Notes under the pieces: model-generated
What the model was told of the DNA's origin: nothing
Database searches by the model: none
What the model saw: only the letters and a program-made list of their open reading frames with translations
Source of the DNA: Oscillatoria nigro-viridis PCC 7112
GTDB taxonomy: Bacteria; Cyanobacteriota; Cyanobacteriia; Cyanobacteriales; Microcoleaceae
Assembly (NCBI RefSeq): GCF_000317475.1
Contig: NC_019729.1
Coordinates: 758,501-822,500 of the forward strand
Length of the DNA: 64,000 nt
Reading direction: 5' to 3'
Made by a program: the position numbers and the translations under genes
Part shown: positions 16,205 to 24,857 of the stretch, piece after piece
Layout of the letters: every line of letters begins with the position of its first letter
How positions within the stretch are numbered: the first letter of the stretch is position 1

Positions 16205-16840
16205 ATGAGTGGCGATTTGAGATCGGATTTAATTGCAGCAGCCAAACATTTTTACGATCGCGGTTGGATGGTTGGGACTGCTGGCAATCTTTCAGCCCGC
16301 TTAGCAGATGGCAGTTTTTGGATTACTGCTAGCGGCCGCGCGAAAGGGCAGTTAACTGAAGCAGATTTTATCAGAATGAACTCAGACGGCGCAATTGTCG
16401 AGCAACCTGTTCCCGACAGCCGCCCTTCGGCCGAAACCAGCATTCATTTAGCCGTTTACAATTGTTTTCCAGACGCTAAAGCTTGCTATCACGTCCACTC
16501 CATCGAGGCAAATTTAGTTTCTCGGCTAACAGCAGGAGATGCAGTGCCTTTACCCGCGATCGAAATGCTGAAAGGTTTGGGGGTGTGGGAGGAAAACCCG
16601 CAAGTGTCGATACCCCTCTTTACAAATTATTTAGAAGTCCCTAAGATAGCCAAGGAAATTTGCGAATTCTTTGCCATTTGTGCGCCCTCTGTACCCGCTT
16701 TGTTAATTCGCGATCACGGCATCACAGTCTGGGCAGATTCGCCAGCCGCCGCCTACAATTACGTAGAAATTGTAGAATACATTTTTCGCTATACTATCGC
16801 AGCCCGCCAATTAAATTTAGATTTAAGATTTGGGATTTGA
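16205..16840 (+). CDS. mtnB: Methylthioribulose-1-phosphate dehydratase
   Basis: 211 residues, class II aldolase/adducin fold. The zinc ligands are visible as YHVHS (about residues 95-97) and the His of LIRDHGITVWA, with the catalytic Glu in SAETSIHLAVY. GTAGNLSARL near the N-terminus is the family's substrate-binding loop. The enzyme dehydrates 5-methylthioribulose-1-phosphate in the salvage of methionine from methylthioadenosine. It follows mtnX by about 250 bp, with a palindromic repeat between them. The length is standard and all key residues are present. Confidence 0.93.
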   Translation: MSGDLRSDLIAAAKHFYDRGWMVGTAGNLSARLADGSFWITASGRAKGQLTEADFIRMNSDGAIVEQPVPDSRPSAETSIHLAVYNCFPDAKACYHVHSIEANLVSRLTAGDAVPLPAIEMLKGLGVWEENPQVSIPLFTNYLEVPKIAKEICEFFAICAPSVPALLIRDHGITVWADSPAAAYNYVEIVEYIFRYTIAARQLNLDLRFGI

Positions 16841-16982
16841 GATTGAGCGGTGCATGAATTCGGAATTATGTAGGGTGCGTCCTCAGCACCTTACCGCTAT
16901 TACCGCTATGATTAGCCTCTCAAACCCCTTGTTGTATCCCGGACTGTAGGAAACGAGCAAACATTCAGAAGAGGCAACAGTT

Positions 16983-18017
16983 ATGGCTAAATATACTAGA
17001 ATTTTATCCATAGATGGAGGCGGAATTAGAGGAATTATTCCCGCGCAAATTTTAGTTAGCGTTGAGTCAAAGCTGCAACAAAAAAGTGGCAACCCAGATG
17101 CGAGAATAGCTGACTATTTTGATTTAATCGCCGGCACGAGTGCGGGAGGAATTTTAACTTGCATCTATCTGTGTCCAGATGCCGAAAATCCCAGCAGACC
17201 TCAGTGGGCAGCCCAAGACGCGGTTAATTTTTCGATTAAGAGCGGCCGCGACGTTTTTCAGACTTCATTTTGGCAAAAAGTCAGATCTCTAGATGGTTTG
17301 AGAGATGAGAAATATCCCAGCGAGCCCTTAGAAAAATTATTTTGGGAAAATTTTAGAGATTGCAAACTCAGCGAACTGCTAAAACCTTGTTTAATTTCCA
17401 GTTACGACATCGAAAGGAGAAAAGCTCACTTCTTCGATCAAATAGATGCTAAAAAATGTCCAGCAGAAGACTATTTTATTAGAGATATCGCCAGAGCAAC
17501 ATCGGCAGCTCCCTCATATTTTGAGGTTTGTAAAATCTACTCTTTTAGCAATGAATGCTACGCTTTAATTGACGGGGGAGTATTCGCAAACAATCCCGCA
17601 CTTTGTGCCTATGCAGAAGTTAGAAATAAATTCATAATTCCTGACGATCGCCCCGACAAAGGCCCGACAGCCAAAGATATGGTAATTTTATCCTTGGGAA
17701 CCGGAGAAGCTCAGAAAAAATACCCCTACGAAAAAGTAAAAAATTGGGGTCAAATTGAGTGGGTTGAGCCTTTGATTAATATCATGATGACGGGAGTTGC
17801 GGAAACTGTAAATTATCAACTAATCCAAATTTATGATGCGGTTGAAAGACCGAATCAATATTTGAGAATTACTCCCGATTTGAGCCACGAACAACCGCTG
17901 CCGATTGATGATGCCTCGGAAGAGAAGATATCGGAACTGCTGAGAATTGGCAAGGATCAAGCCGAAAAGAATAATGAAGAATTGGATAAGTTTATTGACT
18001 TGTTACTTGCGGAGTAG
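16983..18017 (+). CDS. Patatin-like phospholipase
   Basis: 344 residues. The oxyanion-hole motif is SIDGGGIRG (residues 9-17), the nucleophile elbow is GTSAGG with Ser53, and the second member of the Ser-Asp dyad is Asp197 in DGGVFANNPA. All patatin motifs are intact. It is a predicted cytoplasmic lipid acyl hydrolase with no signal peptide. A GAGGC ribosome site precedes the ATG. Patatins of this size occur both in lipid turnover and as effectors (CapV) of CBASS defence, but no cyclic-nucleotide synthase or other defence gene is adjacent here. The next gene encodes a lipid-transport permease, so a membrane lipid role is the more natural reading. Confidence 0.9.
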   Translation: MAKYTRILSIDGGGIRGIIPAQILVSVESKLQQKSGNPDARIADYFDLIAGTSAGGILTCIYLCPDAENPSRPQWAAQDAVNFSIKSGRDVFQTSFWQKVRSLDGLRDEKYPSEPLEKLFWENFRDCKLSELLKPCLISSYDIERRKAHFFDQIDAKKCPAEDYFIRDIARATSAAPSYFEVCKIYSFSNECYALIDGGVFANNPALCAYAEVRNKFIIPDDRPDKGPTAKDMVILSLGTGEAQKKYPYEKVKNWGQIEWVEPLINIMMTGVAETVNYQLIQIYDAVERPNQYLRITPDLSHEQPLPIDDASEEKISELLRIGKDQAEKNNEELDKFIDLLLAE

Positions 18018-18242
18018 TCCTAGGGTTTGAGATTTGAGATTTTAGATTTGGAAATGAGTGATGATTACCACAGAATTAATTAGTCCCAATCTAAAATCTA
18101 AAATGGTATAGCGCACCAACCGCAGGGCAGGCAGAGTGAAAATATATGTTGACAAATCGTGCAATAATTGCTGTAGGATTGCCGAAAATCTCTATGTGGG
18201 AGTGCTTGGCCCTGTTTGCAATAAATCCCGAGTCCTGAGTCT

Positions 18243-19055
18243 TTGGTTAAGAAATACCAAGAAAAGCACGATCGACATTTAGATGAAACCTTCAATAACA
18301 GGTGGTTTCAGCGGTTTTTTGTGACGTTGTTCCTGGGCGGCCAAGTGCTGTTACGCATACTCCAAGGCAAAATTGACCACCGCAAAATCATGGAACATTT
18401 AGTAACAGTAGGCCTGGATTCTTTGCGATCCGTGTTGCTAATAGCCTTTTTTGGCGGCATGATTTTTACCTTTCAATCAGCCAGAGAATTGGTTCGCTTT
18501 GGGGCGGTTGGGGCGGTGGGAGGTCCTTTTGCTGTGGCATTTTGCGGCGAATTAGCACCACTTTTAACGGCGGGCGTGGTGGCGGGACAAGTCGGTTCGG
18601 CCTTTGCGGCGGAGATAGGAGAAATGCAGGTGACGGAACAAATAGACGCCCTGTATATGTTAAGAACAAATCCGGTTGATTATTTAGTAGTGCCGAGGGT
18701 GATAGCTTGCTGCATCATGCTGCCAATTTTAACAATTTTTTCGGTAGCCGTGGGGATTTTGGGCGGGCTGTTTGTGGCGGTTAATTTTTATAATTTGGAA
18801 CCGTCGGTATTTTTGGAATCGGTGCGGACTTTTTTGGGGCCTGGGGATTTAGTAACTGTGGTGATTAAAAGTTTTATTTTTGGGTTGATAATTGCCCTTG
18901 TCGGTTGCGGTTGGGGATTGACGACGGTGGGCGGAGGGAAAGGAGTAGGCAAAGCTGCAACGGCGGCGGTGGTAACTTCTTGGGTGTTGATTTTTGTGGC
19001 AGATTTGTTTTTATCGCTGTTGATGTTTCACGAGTTGGGGATTCCGAGAAGTTGA
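18243..19055 (+). CDS. mlaE: MlaE-type ABC transporter permease
   Basis: About 270 residues starting at TTG 18243; a stop at 18222 in the same frame limits the start and no ATG exists before residue 50. The family signature is ELAPLLTAGVVAGQVGSAFAAEIGEM, followed by QIDALYMLRTNPVDYLVVPR. About five membrane segments are apparent. MlaE/TGD1-type permeases work with MlaF ATPases and MlaD substrate-binding proteins to move phospholipids or other lipids between membranes; in plants TGD1 is of cyanobacterial origin. mlaD and mlaF are not in the window, which is common in cyanobacteria. Confidence 0.9.
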   Translation: MVKKYQEKHDRHLDETFNNRWFQRFFVTLFLGGQVLLRILQGKIDHRKIMEHLVTVGLDSLRSVLLIAFFGGMIFTFQSARELVRFGAVGAVGGPFAVAFCGELAPLLTAGVVAGQVGSAFAAEIGEMQVTEQIDALYMLRTNPVDYLVVPRVIACCIMLPILTIFSVAVGILGGLFVAVNFYNLEPSVFLESVRTFLGPGDLVTVVIKSFIFGLIIALVGCGWGLTTVGGGKGVGKAATAAVVTSWVLIFVADLFLSLLMFHELGIPRS

Positions 19056-19475
19056 TAATCTTGGCGATTTTAGTAGGAGTCAATCGATTTTAGATTTTAG
19101 ATTTTAGATTTTAGAATTGACTCCAGGGATAAAGTCGGGGGGCAAGTTTCATCGGATACACGTCAATACGGTTCAGATAAGAATAATCTGATTTCCTTTC
19201 ACAAGTCGGGAACTCTCATAAATGCGTGAAATGAAATTCGTCTGAAAGCGCTAACCCAAGCGTATTGGGATACAGGTTTTTTATTTCTCCGTCCTGAGTC
19301 TGCGAAGGAATGAATCTGGGGGCTTGTATCCTGGATGCTTTCGTTCAAGATGCTTAAATATTAAGGGTTTGAACAATCATCAACCCGATTGCTACCAGGA
19401 TTGCTATAAAATAATATGAAGATTTTTTAAACCGCAGATGAACGCAAATAAAGGCTGATAAAATTGCATCAGCGT
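19056..19475. other. Intergenic region, repeats only
   Basis: 420 bp between convergent genes. It holds a heptameric tract (19085-19115), a palindromic element at 19268-19338 that shares a 13-mer with the IS605-like left end, and one arm of the 19429-19508 inverted repeat, which extends into the SGNH hydrolase gene. No gene is supported. Confidence 0.6.
19268..19338 (+). repeat. Dispersed element related to IS605 left end, copy 1
   Basis: GGATACAGGTTTTTTATTTCT ... TGAATCTGGGGGCTTGTATCCTGGATGCTT. The outer parts GATACAGG and CCTG(G)/TATCC are inverted. GGGGCTTGTATCC at 19319-19331 is identical to 5374-5386 in the IS605-like element. The second copy is inverted at 24858-24923. Confidence 0.7.
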
Positions 19476-19508
19476 TCATCCGCGTTCATCCGCTGATATC
19501 TGCGGTTG
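19429..19508. repeat. Inverted repeat AACCGCAGAT/ATCTGCGGTT spanning a gene end
   Basis: Arms at about 19429-19440 and 19498-19508 enclose GAACGCA/TGCGTTC-like subrepeats (GCGTTCATCC twice). Related sequence (CCGCAGATGAGGGCAGATAAACACAG) is present at 42225-42265. It supplies the last codons and the stop of the SGNH hydrolase gene. Confidence 0.75.
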
Positions 19509-21011
19509 AAAAATCTCAACTTTAGATGCTAGATTGGAGAAAGGAGGGCGATACACTCGAATTGCTTGAATTGGAACTTTCCCATCTGTTTCGGGGACGA
19601 TTTCGAGGATGTGTTTGGAGTTGCTCAAATTCTGAGCTAATGTTGTAGAATACTCGCGGCTTGAATCTGCAATTTGTGGAGGAACGTATAAATCAACAAA
19701 CATCGGCCTCACCTGCCAGGAAATTTCAAAGCCTTTAGGCGTCGGTTTTTTAGAGTATTCATAGGCATTTTTCAGCCACCAGTTTCTCGGTTCAATCACG
19801 ATGCGGCCCGAGTTGGAGACAAACATTTCGCCGTTTGTACCGCTGCCGTCGTAACCTGTTTTAGAACCTACAACGTCAAATTTAAACTTGCTGGCGTCGC
19901 TGTTAATCTCAGTAATTACGGCTTTCCAATCTTCGACGATTAGCGGTTTTTGGCTGGATACTTGGAGAATAGCGGGCCAAGGGACGCCCAGGCTAAGGCT
20001 AGGTCTGGTGATGCTGTAAAGTTCAGGAAATTCTGAGGGTTTTTTGCCGTCGATCGCAATTTTAGCAGAAATTGCCTTGCCGTTGAAGGTTTTATCGGCG
20101 ATCGCATCTATTCTATTTCCTTCAAATTCTAAAACCAACTTGCCATCTTGCCACTTAACATCGCTGCCAACCGTATAGGTTTTCACTAAATCCTGCGGCG
20201 GTTGAGGAGAATTTGGCTTGTATCGCAGATGCGGTTTTATGAGGGCAGCTAGGAGAAAATTTCCCCAATCATTGAGGTGAATTTCATCCCTCAATAGCTG
20301 TTTGGGCTGCAAGCGATTATCTTTCAAATACCGCATCCAAGGTTCGCGAATTTCGGCGATTTCGCACCCGTATTTATCGGCTAACTCCGGCAGCCATTTA
20401 GTAGAATGAGTGTTGTGCCATTCGTATCTGCTGACTGAATTTGGATCGTCGCTGTTGCCTGTCGGCATCCAGTCGATGTGGTCTGAATGCAAGAGTATTT
20501 CGCTAGCCGTGCGGCTGCGGACATTGGCAATTATGGCTTCGTAATCTTCACCGCCTCCGTAGACGTGAAAAATTAGCAAGTCTGGATAAAAAGGATACAA
20601 ATCGTGTTCGCTGGGACGGATTAAAATCGGGGCGGAAAATCCTCCGATTGCCCGATTTTCCACAATTAAATCTGCATTGGGAAATCGCTGTCTCAAATCC
20701 TTCACTACATCTTTCCACCAGTCTTGCTGAGTGATGGATTGACCGTAGAATAGAATACGCACTTGGCGGCGGTCTGTTGGAGTGCTAGCCGCAAGTAGCC
20801 CCATCGTCCTTTGAATCCTCGCTCCAAAAGCAGCATTATTTTCAATAGAAGCGGGTGGGGGGAATGGCGTATCGGCAGCTATTTTTTTGATGAGCGGAAC
20901 TAACAAAAAACTCAGACACAAAAAAATCAGCCACAAGTAGCGATAAATCTTGGATTTTCTGCTATTTCCTGGGTGTTTTGCCATTGTTTTATTTTTTCCT
21001 GTCCGTTTCAC
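19476..21011 (-). CDS. Membrane-anchored SGNH/GDSL-type hydrolase
   Basis: 511 residues from ATG 21011; ATG 20984 (MAKHPGNSRK) is an alternative. A transmembrane or uncleaved signal segment lies at about 23-41 (YLWLIFLCLSFLLVPLI). Block I of the SGNH fold is ILFYGQSITQQDWW with the nucleophile Ser92, the Gly block is RAIGGFSAPI, and the catalytic Asp/His are probably in DEIHLNDWGN near 245-250. Residues ~270-480 look like beta-rich accessory domains. It is probably a cell-envelope carbohydrate esterase or lipase; the substrate is unknown. The last residues (ISADERG) and the TGA come from a dispersed repeat, so the C-terminus has been replaced or extended. Confidence 0.82.
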   Translation of the reverse strand: MKRTGKNKTMAKHPGNSRKSKIYRYLWLIFLCLSFLLVPLIKKIAADTPFPPPASIENNAAFGARIQRTMGLLAASTPTDRRQVRILFYGQSITQQDWWKDVVKDLRQRFPNADLIVENRAIGGFSAPILIRPSEHDLYPFYPDLLIFHVYGGGEDYEAIIANVRSRTASEILLHSDHIDWMPTGNSDDPNSVSRYEWHNTHSTKWLPELADKYGCEIAEIREPWMRYLKDNRLQPKQLLRDEIHLNDWGNFLLAALIKPHLRYKPNSPQPPQDLVKTYTVGSDVKWQDGKLVLEFEGNRIDAIADKTFNGKAISAKIAIDGKKPSEFPELYSITRPSLSLGVPWPAILQVSSQKPLIVEDWKAVITEINSDASKFKFDVVGSKTGYDGSGTNGEMFVSNSGRIVIEPRNWWLKNAYEYSKKPTPKGFEISWQVRPMFVDLYVPPQIADSSREYSTTLAQNLSNSKHILEIVPETDGKVPIQAIRVYRPPFSNLASKVEIFQPQISADERG

Positions 21012-21191
21012 TTCGTTCGAGGCGACTGCGGGATGAATGCTACGTCTCTAATCATTAGCTGTAGAGTGCTTCTGGGCGCACCTGACCAGTAGCTGTAGTG
21101 CAGGCTGTATGGAAATATATTACCAAATTGAGCGCGACAAAAAGTGATATAATGCCTGCTAATTAATTGCAGGAGATCGATCGCACGTCAA

Positions 21192-21536
21192 ATGGATTAC
21201 AAAACAGCCCGCAGTTTTCTGATCGACCAAGGAACCGCCCTGGAAACCAAGAAAAATCCCGACGCCTTCCTGATGCGTCTCAAACAAGGTCAACCGCCCG
21301 TACCCGGACAGGTGACATCGATTTTATTAGCTTTAAAAATATTGTTTGAAGGGCTGCAAGAATCTCCAATGCTCGATCGACAATTAATCTCGGCACTGCA
21401 TTTACTGTCAGTAGAAGGTTTGCAGCAATTTGAAGCAGGACTCCGCAGAGGAGTTTCTTGGCCGCCGCTGCTGAAGGAAGACTTAAATCGAATTGCGATC
21501 GCAGTCAAGAATATCTTTTCCGGCGTCTGGCAATAA
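21192..21536 (+). CDS. Conserved cyanobacterial hypothetical protein
   Basis: 114 residues (MDYKTARSFLIDQGTALETKKNPDAF...). It is mostly helical, with a PPVPGQVTSILLALKILFEGL segment and a WPPLLKEDLNRIA segment. I recognise this as a family widespread in cyanobacteria; homologues have been labelled dethiobiotin synthetase in some annotations, but there is no P-loop or other support for that here. No membrane segment or signal peptide. It has good codon use and HIP1-like sites. The gene stands alone between repeat-rich gaps. Confidence 0.75.
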   Translation: MDYKTARSFLIDQGTALETKKNPDAFLMRLKQGQPPVPGQVTSILLALKILFEGLQESPMLDRQLISALHLLSVEGLQQFEAGLRRGVSWPPLLKEDLNRIAIAVKNIFSGVWQ

Positions 21537-21692
21537 TTAGCTCAGTAACCACCGCCAGCAGACTCAATTTTTTTTCTACATTTTTTTATACAATTATTTG
21601 TAAAAATTTATGTTAATTTTGCTAAATTTACCCTCAAATTGTGGCATCTTAATATAAAAATCGGTTCTAACCAGCAATTGGAGAAACTCCTC

Positions 21693-21941
21693 ATGAACGC
21701 CGAAGAAAAAGCTAGACAACTAATTGCACGAGAAAGGCAGCACAGCGAACACTTGCACGAATCTATGCTCAACCGTTCCTCCCACGAGCTAGAAACACCT
21801 GGGGAGGGAATTGCTGAAGAAAAAGCCAGAGAATTAATGGCTCAAGAAAGGCAGCACAACGAACACCTGCACGACTCTATGTTAAGCCGTTCCTCCCAAG
21901 AGGTAGAGGCATCGATCGCACCCGATGACACTGACAAATAA
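21693..21941 (+). CDS. Small duplicated-motif protein
   Basis: 82 residues from ATG 21693, which has a GGAGAAACTCCTC ribosome site just upstream; a GTG at 21639 would add 18 residues and is less likely. The protein is two copies of about 35 residues: EEKARQLIARERQHSEHLH-SMLNRSS and EEKARELMAQERQHNEHLH-SMLSRSS, separated by a Pro/Gly linker. It is highly charged, His-rich and probably coiled coil, with no known domain that I can name. A leading role in metal binding is conceivable from the H-x-x-H-x-H pattern but not shown. Confidence 0.7.
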   Translation: MNAEEKARQLIARERQHSEHLHESMLNRSSHELETPGEGIAEEKARELMAQERQHNEHLHDSMLSRSSQEVEASIAPDDTDK

Positions 21942-22636
21942 ATTTTGTTAACACAAGACTTACGGACAGATACCAAGAAACCTGGTTTTTATACCATTTT
22001 TCATACCATAACAAAGGGCTGTAAAAATGTTTTTGTATAAACAACCAGGTTTCTGAGTCCTGCAATAGTTCAGCACAGCAAAAAAATACTCAAATCGAGG
22101 AGAATTTTAGGTGCAATCAAAACAGCCCTTGCTCGGTTTGCAGCCGCTATCACCAACCTCAAAGCGCCAAATATAGCAAGAGAAAATGCCAAGTTCTACT
22201 ACTCGCGAAAGCTTTCGAGGGATGCCAAAAGAGCTGGCAGCCCCGCTAGCGATGCCGACACCAGAGCCTCATCTTTGTAAACTCGGGATCGGAGAATAGG
22301 GGTACTTTTAGACGCAGAGGTGAAAGAGCCTCGCCGTTGGGAATTTCCGGTTTCTCGCGTCACGCAAAACATAGCAGTATCCTCGCAGTATTGTCAATTA
22401 ATCCCTAAATATGCGCCCGTAAAATTTCTCACGGCTTGCTGTATGTTTCTATTATTACTCAGATAGGTAACAGAGATGAAACCATGAAATAATTATTCAC
22501 GATAGCGAGGGATCGACTTAAACTGCTTAACAGCTTTTATTAATTTGTTACACGGCGCGCGTTTGTTTGTGCCGATCGCCCGCGACTCAGACACCAGGCA
22601 GCAAAATCACCGATTTCACAGGAGGAAGGCGGATCA
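21942..22636. other. Long leader or intergenic region
   Basis: 695 bp. AGAAACCTGGTTT (21976) and AACCAGGTTTCT (to 22053) form an inverted repeat. A GAGGAG-preceded GTG at about 22111 opens only 21 codons. From about 22200 to 22620 the sequence is not repetitive and has a mixed composition, so it may be a long 5' leader or a small RNA, but I recognise no RNA family. AGGAGG at 22620-22626 is the ribosome site of the next gene. Confidence 0.5.
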
Positions 22637-23029
22637 ATGATGCTAACTCTTAGTCCAGCAACAGTTATAAGTCAAATTAGACCGACTGTCGAAAGTTTAC
22701 CCGATGGAGACTACCGGTACCGAGACTCCTTTGCGATCGATCGACCTTTTCGAGAAATCCAATTTCGCAAACAAGACAGATACATCACCGGCAGCGATTC
22801 AGACAAACGCACGGGAAAAAGTTACTGCTTCCGGGGCATCCCCCAGCACAACAACATTATTAACATCACGGTAGCGATCGAAATTTCCCCAAAAACAGCA
22901 CAGAAAACTGAGTGGAAATTAGCACCGGGAAACCCGATTAATTTCGACAGGCTTTATCCCCTGCCAGCAGGGCCGGGATTAGAATTGTACAAATGTTTGA
23001 CAGCATTTTTACCAAACTTGAAGGATTAG
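22637..23029 (+). CDS. Hypothetical protein
   Basis: 130 residues (MMLTLSPATVISQIRPTVESL...). A strong AGGAGGA ribosome site lies about 10 bp upstream of the first ATG, and a second ATG follows immediately. The central part (DGDYRYRDSFAIDRPFREIQFRKQDRYI ... GKSYCFRG) suggests a beta-rich fold. No catalytic motif, membrane segment or signal peptide was seen. Similar short proteins occur in cyanobacteria, but I cannot name a family. Confidence 0.65.
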   Translation: MMLTLSPATVISQIRPTVESLPDGDYRYRDSFAIDRPFREIQFRKQDRYITGSDSDKRTGKSYCFRGIPQHNNIINITVAIEISPKTAQKTEWKLAPGNPINFDRLYPLPAGPGLELYKCLTAFLPNLKD

Positions 23030-23212
23030 TTATTCGTTACTTGTTATATCAAGTCCGGTTAATTACTTATCAAACTTATACGGGTATAGGGTATAGGGCA
23101 TAGGGTATAGAGCATAGTCGAAGAAAAAAAAGGTACGATCCCTATTCAACCGGACATGATATTAGTGGTGATTGTTTAATCGCTTTGGCTTCTTAATAAC
23201 CAATAACATTCG

Positions 23213-23275
23213 TTAACAGTTAACAGGCAACAGTCAACCATCAACAGTCAACAGTCAACAGCCAACAGTCAATAT
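23213..23275. repeat. Heptameric CAACAGT short tandem repeat
   Basis: About eight copies of a 7-base unit (CAACAGT, with AACAGTT and CAACCAT variants) between the hypothetical gene and the stop of the lysozyme-like gene. Same STRR class as the AAAATCT tracts but a different unit. Confidence 0.85.
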
Positions 23276-23283
23276 TTAACTCC

Positions 23284-24570
23284 CTAAGAACTCGCATTTT
23301 CCAATTCTTCCCGCAGCATTTCCCGGTAGATTTTCGGCAAACTAGAACTCATAGAATTGTTCTCAATTCCATATCCCAAACTCGTCCAAGTTCCCGAAAG
23401 CATCCGCAATACCTCAGTTAATCTTTCCTGCCGCAACATCTCAGAAATATCAGCTTTCCAAAACTTGCGATCGCTCAACCAAGCATAAACCACAGCATCC
23501 TGATCTTCTGGTTCAAAACTGTAATCTTCCCAGAATAAAAAATTAGCACGACGCGCCTGATAGCGCTTAGCCTTATCCTTCCAAGTTGTAGTCAGAAATT
23601 GATACCTGCCCGCTGCCGTAGTACACTTACCGCGATTCGGGCCATTAACAATTTTCACGCACCAGTCAGGATGGTGGCTCAAATCTAATACGTATTTTCC
23701 ACCGTAAACAACGTGATAAGGTCGAGCAACATTCGACTCGCTAGCAGAAATAGTACGCATCAGCGCCCGAATATAAGGATCTCCGGTTTTCATAGCCAGC
23801 GGTGGCAATTTTCTCACCTCGCTTGCCGACTGCGATAACTGCCGATTTCCCCGCAAATTAGCAACCAAAAAAACACCGCCGCTAATCACAGCGCCGATTA
23901 AAAGTAGAAATCCGAGGATTTGAATTTCCGATCGCCTCAGCAAACCTCTTTTTCGACGGCTAAATTTCTCAGCTTCCAGCAAAGTCATTTCCATTTCCGC
24001 AAATTCGGCTAATTTGCGAGCCGCCCGCATCCGGCGCACCCGAAAATCGTATTGATATAGCGGCGCGGCTAACAGCGTTAGACTCGATAAAACCCCCGCC
24101 AATTTAATCAGCCAGAAATCTAATTCACTGGCTGTGGCAACATTTGTCAGAGTAGATATTCCTGTTAGTAACTGAGCCGGATCGATCGATCGCGCGGGCC
24201 AATAAAAAATCGCAAGTTGCACCAACAGCGACAGATTAAAGGCAAAAAAAATCACTACAACAGCATTCAAGCCTTCTCGCAAGTGCGATCGAATACCCGT
24301 ATGCCGGCGCTTGAACTTGCGCGCAACGCCAAAGCGCCCCGGCAGCATAATTAGTAAGGGATTTAAAATTTTGACTGCTAAAAAGTGACAAACAAAAAAC
24401 ACAGGCAACTGAATCAGCCAAGCCGCCAGCAGTAGAGTCAGAAAGCCGATATCGTCGCTGACAAAAGGAATGCCCCTGCGAAGGACAAAACTAAAACTCT
24501 GAGCGAGAGCAAATGCCCTTAACCACGAAATCGGATAGGGGAACCAAGCTGGCCACTTGAGAGTTTTCAT
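23284..24570 (-). CDS. Membrane protein with C-terminal lysozyme-like (GH104-type) domain
   Basis: 428 residues. The N-terminal ~260 residues contain about five membrane segments (for instance around 42-60, 100-120, 150-170, 225-245). The C-terminal ~160 residues resemble the muramidase family of phage-lambda-type lysozymes: DPYIRALMRTISASESN with the likely catalytic Glu, HHPDWCVKIVNGPNRG, TTAAGRYQFLTTTW, and QDAVVYAWL. Such proteins cut peptidoglycan glycan strands. A membrane-anchored version in a cyanobacterium would act on the cell's own wall, for example at septa or junction pores, rather than as a phage endolysin. No holin or phage gene is nearby. Confidence 0.8.
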   Translation of the reverse strand: MKTLKWPAWFPYPISWLRAFALAQSFSFVLRRGIPFVSDDIGFLTLLLAAWLIQLPVFFVCHFLAVKILNPLLIMLPGRFGVARKFKRRHTGIRSHLREGLNAVVVIFFAFNLSLLVQLAIFYWPARSIDPAQLLTGISTLTNVATASELDFWLIKLAGVLSSLTLLAAPLYQYDFRVRRMRAARKLAEFAEMEMTLLEAEKFSRRKRGLLRRSEIQILGFLLLIGAVISGGVFLVANLRGNRQLSQSASEVRKLPPLAMKTGDPYIRALMRTISASESNVARPYHVVYGGKYVLDLSHHPDWCVKIVNGPNRGKCTTAAGRYQFLTTTWKDKAKRYQARRANFLFWEDYSFEPEDQDAVVYAWLSDRKFWKADISEMLRQERLTEVLRMLSGTWTSLGYGIENNSMSSSLPKIYREMLREELENASS

Positions 24571-24686
24571 GCTGCGAGAACGAAATTTTAAGGGCGAATC
24601 GTAAAACTATTAAGATTTTGCCAGATTTGGCGATCGGAAAATTGGTGTAGGGTGCGTCAGCCCAAATCTTTGACCCAAATCACATC

Positions 24687-24818
24687 TTGCACCATTCTCG
24701 ATAAGCCTTTTTCGGGCGGGCAGGATAAGGCTTTTTTGGGCGGGCAGGATGCCCACCCCACAATAAAATCCACTTTTTGTGGAACAGGCCGAAAAGCCTG
24801 TTCTTGACAATGGTGCAA
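24687..24818. repeat. Composite palindromic element with terminal inverted repeats, intergenic copy
   Basis: Starts TTGCACCATTCTCG and ends TTGACAATGGTGCAA, the same ends as the copy inside the DALR gene. Internally it holds AAGCC...GGGCGGGCAGGAT repeats and a GGAACAGGC/GCCTGTTC palindrome. The variable interior and constant ends suggest a small non-autonomous mobile element. Confidence 0.75.
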
Positions 24819-24857
24819 CATCTTAGATCCAAATCAAAGTGTTTTTTGTTTGACAAT

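Noticed and set aside
16983..18017. Patatin as a CBASS effector
   Set aside because: No cGAS/DncV-like nucleotidyltransferase or other CBASS gene lies nearby.
22111..22176. 21-codon frame with GAGGAG and GTG start
   Set aside because: It is too short to support by sequence alone, and no homologous peptide is recognised.
23284..24570. Prophage endolysin
   Set aside because: The protein has several membrane segments and there are no phage genes around it.
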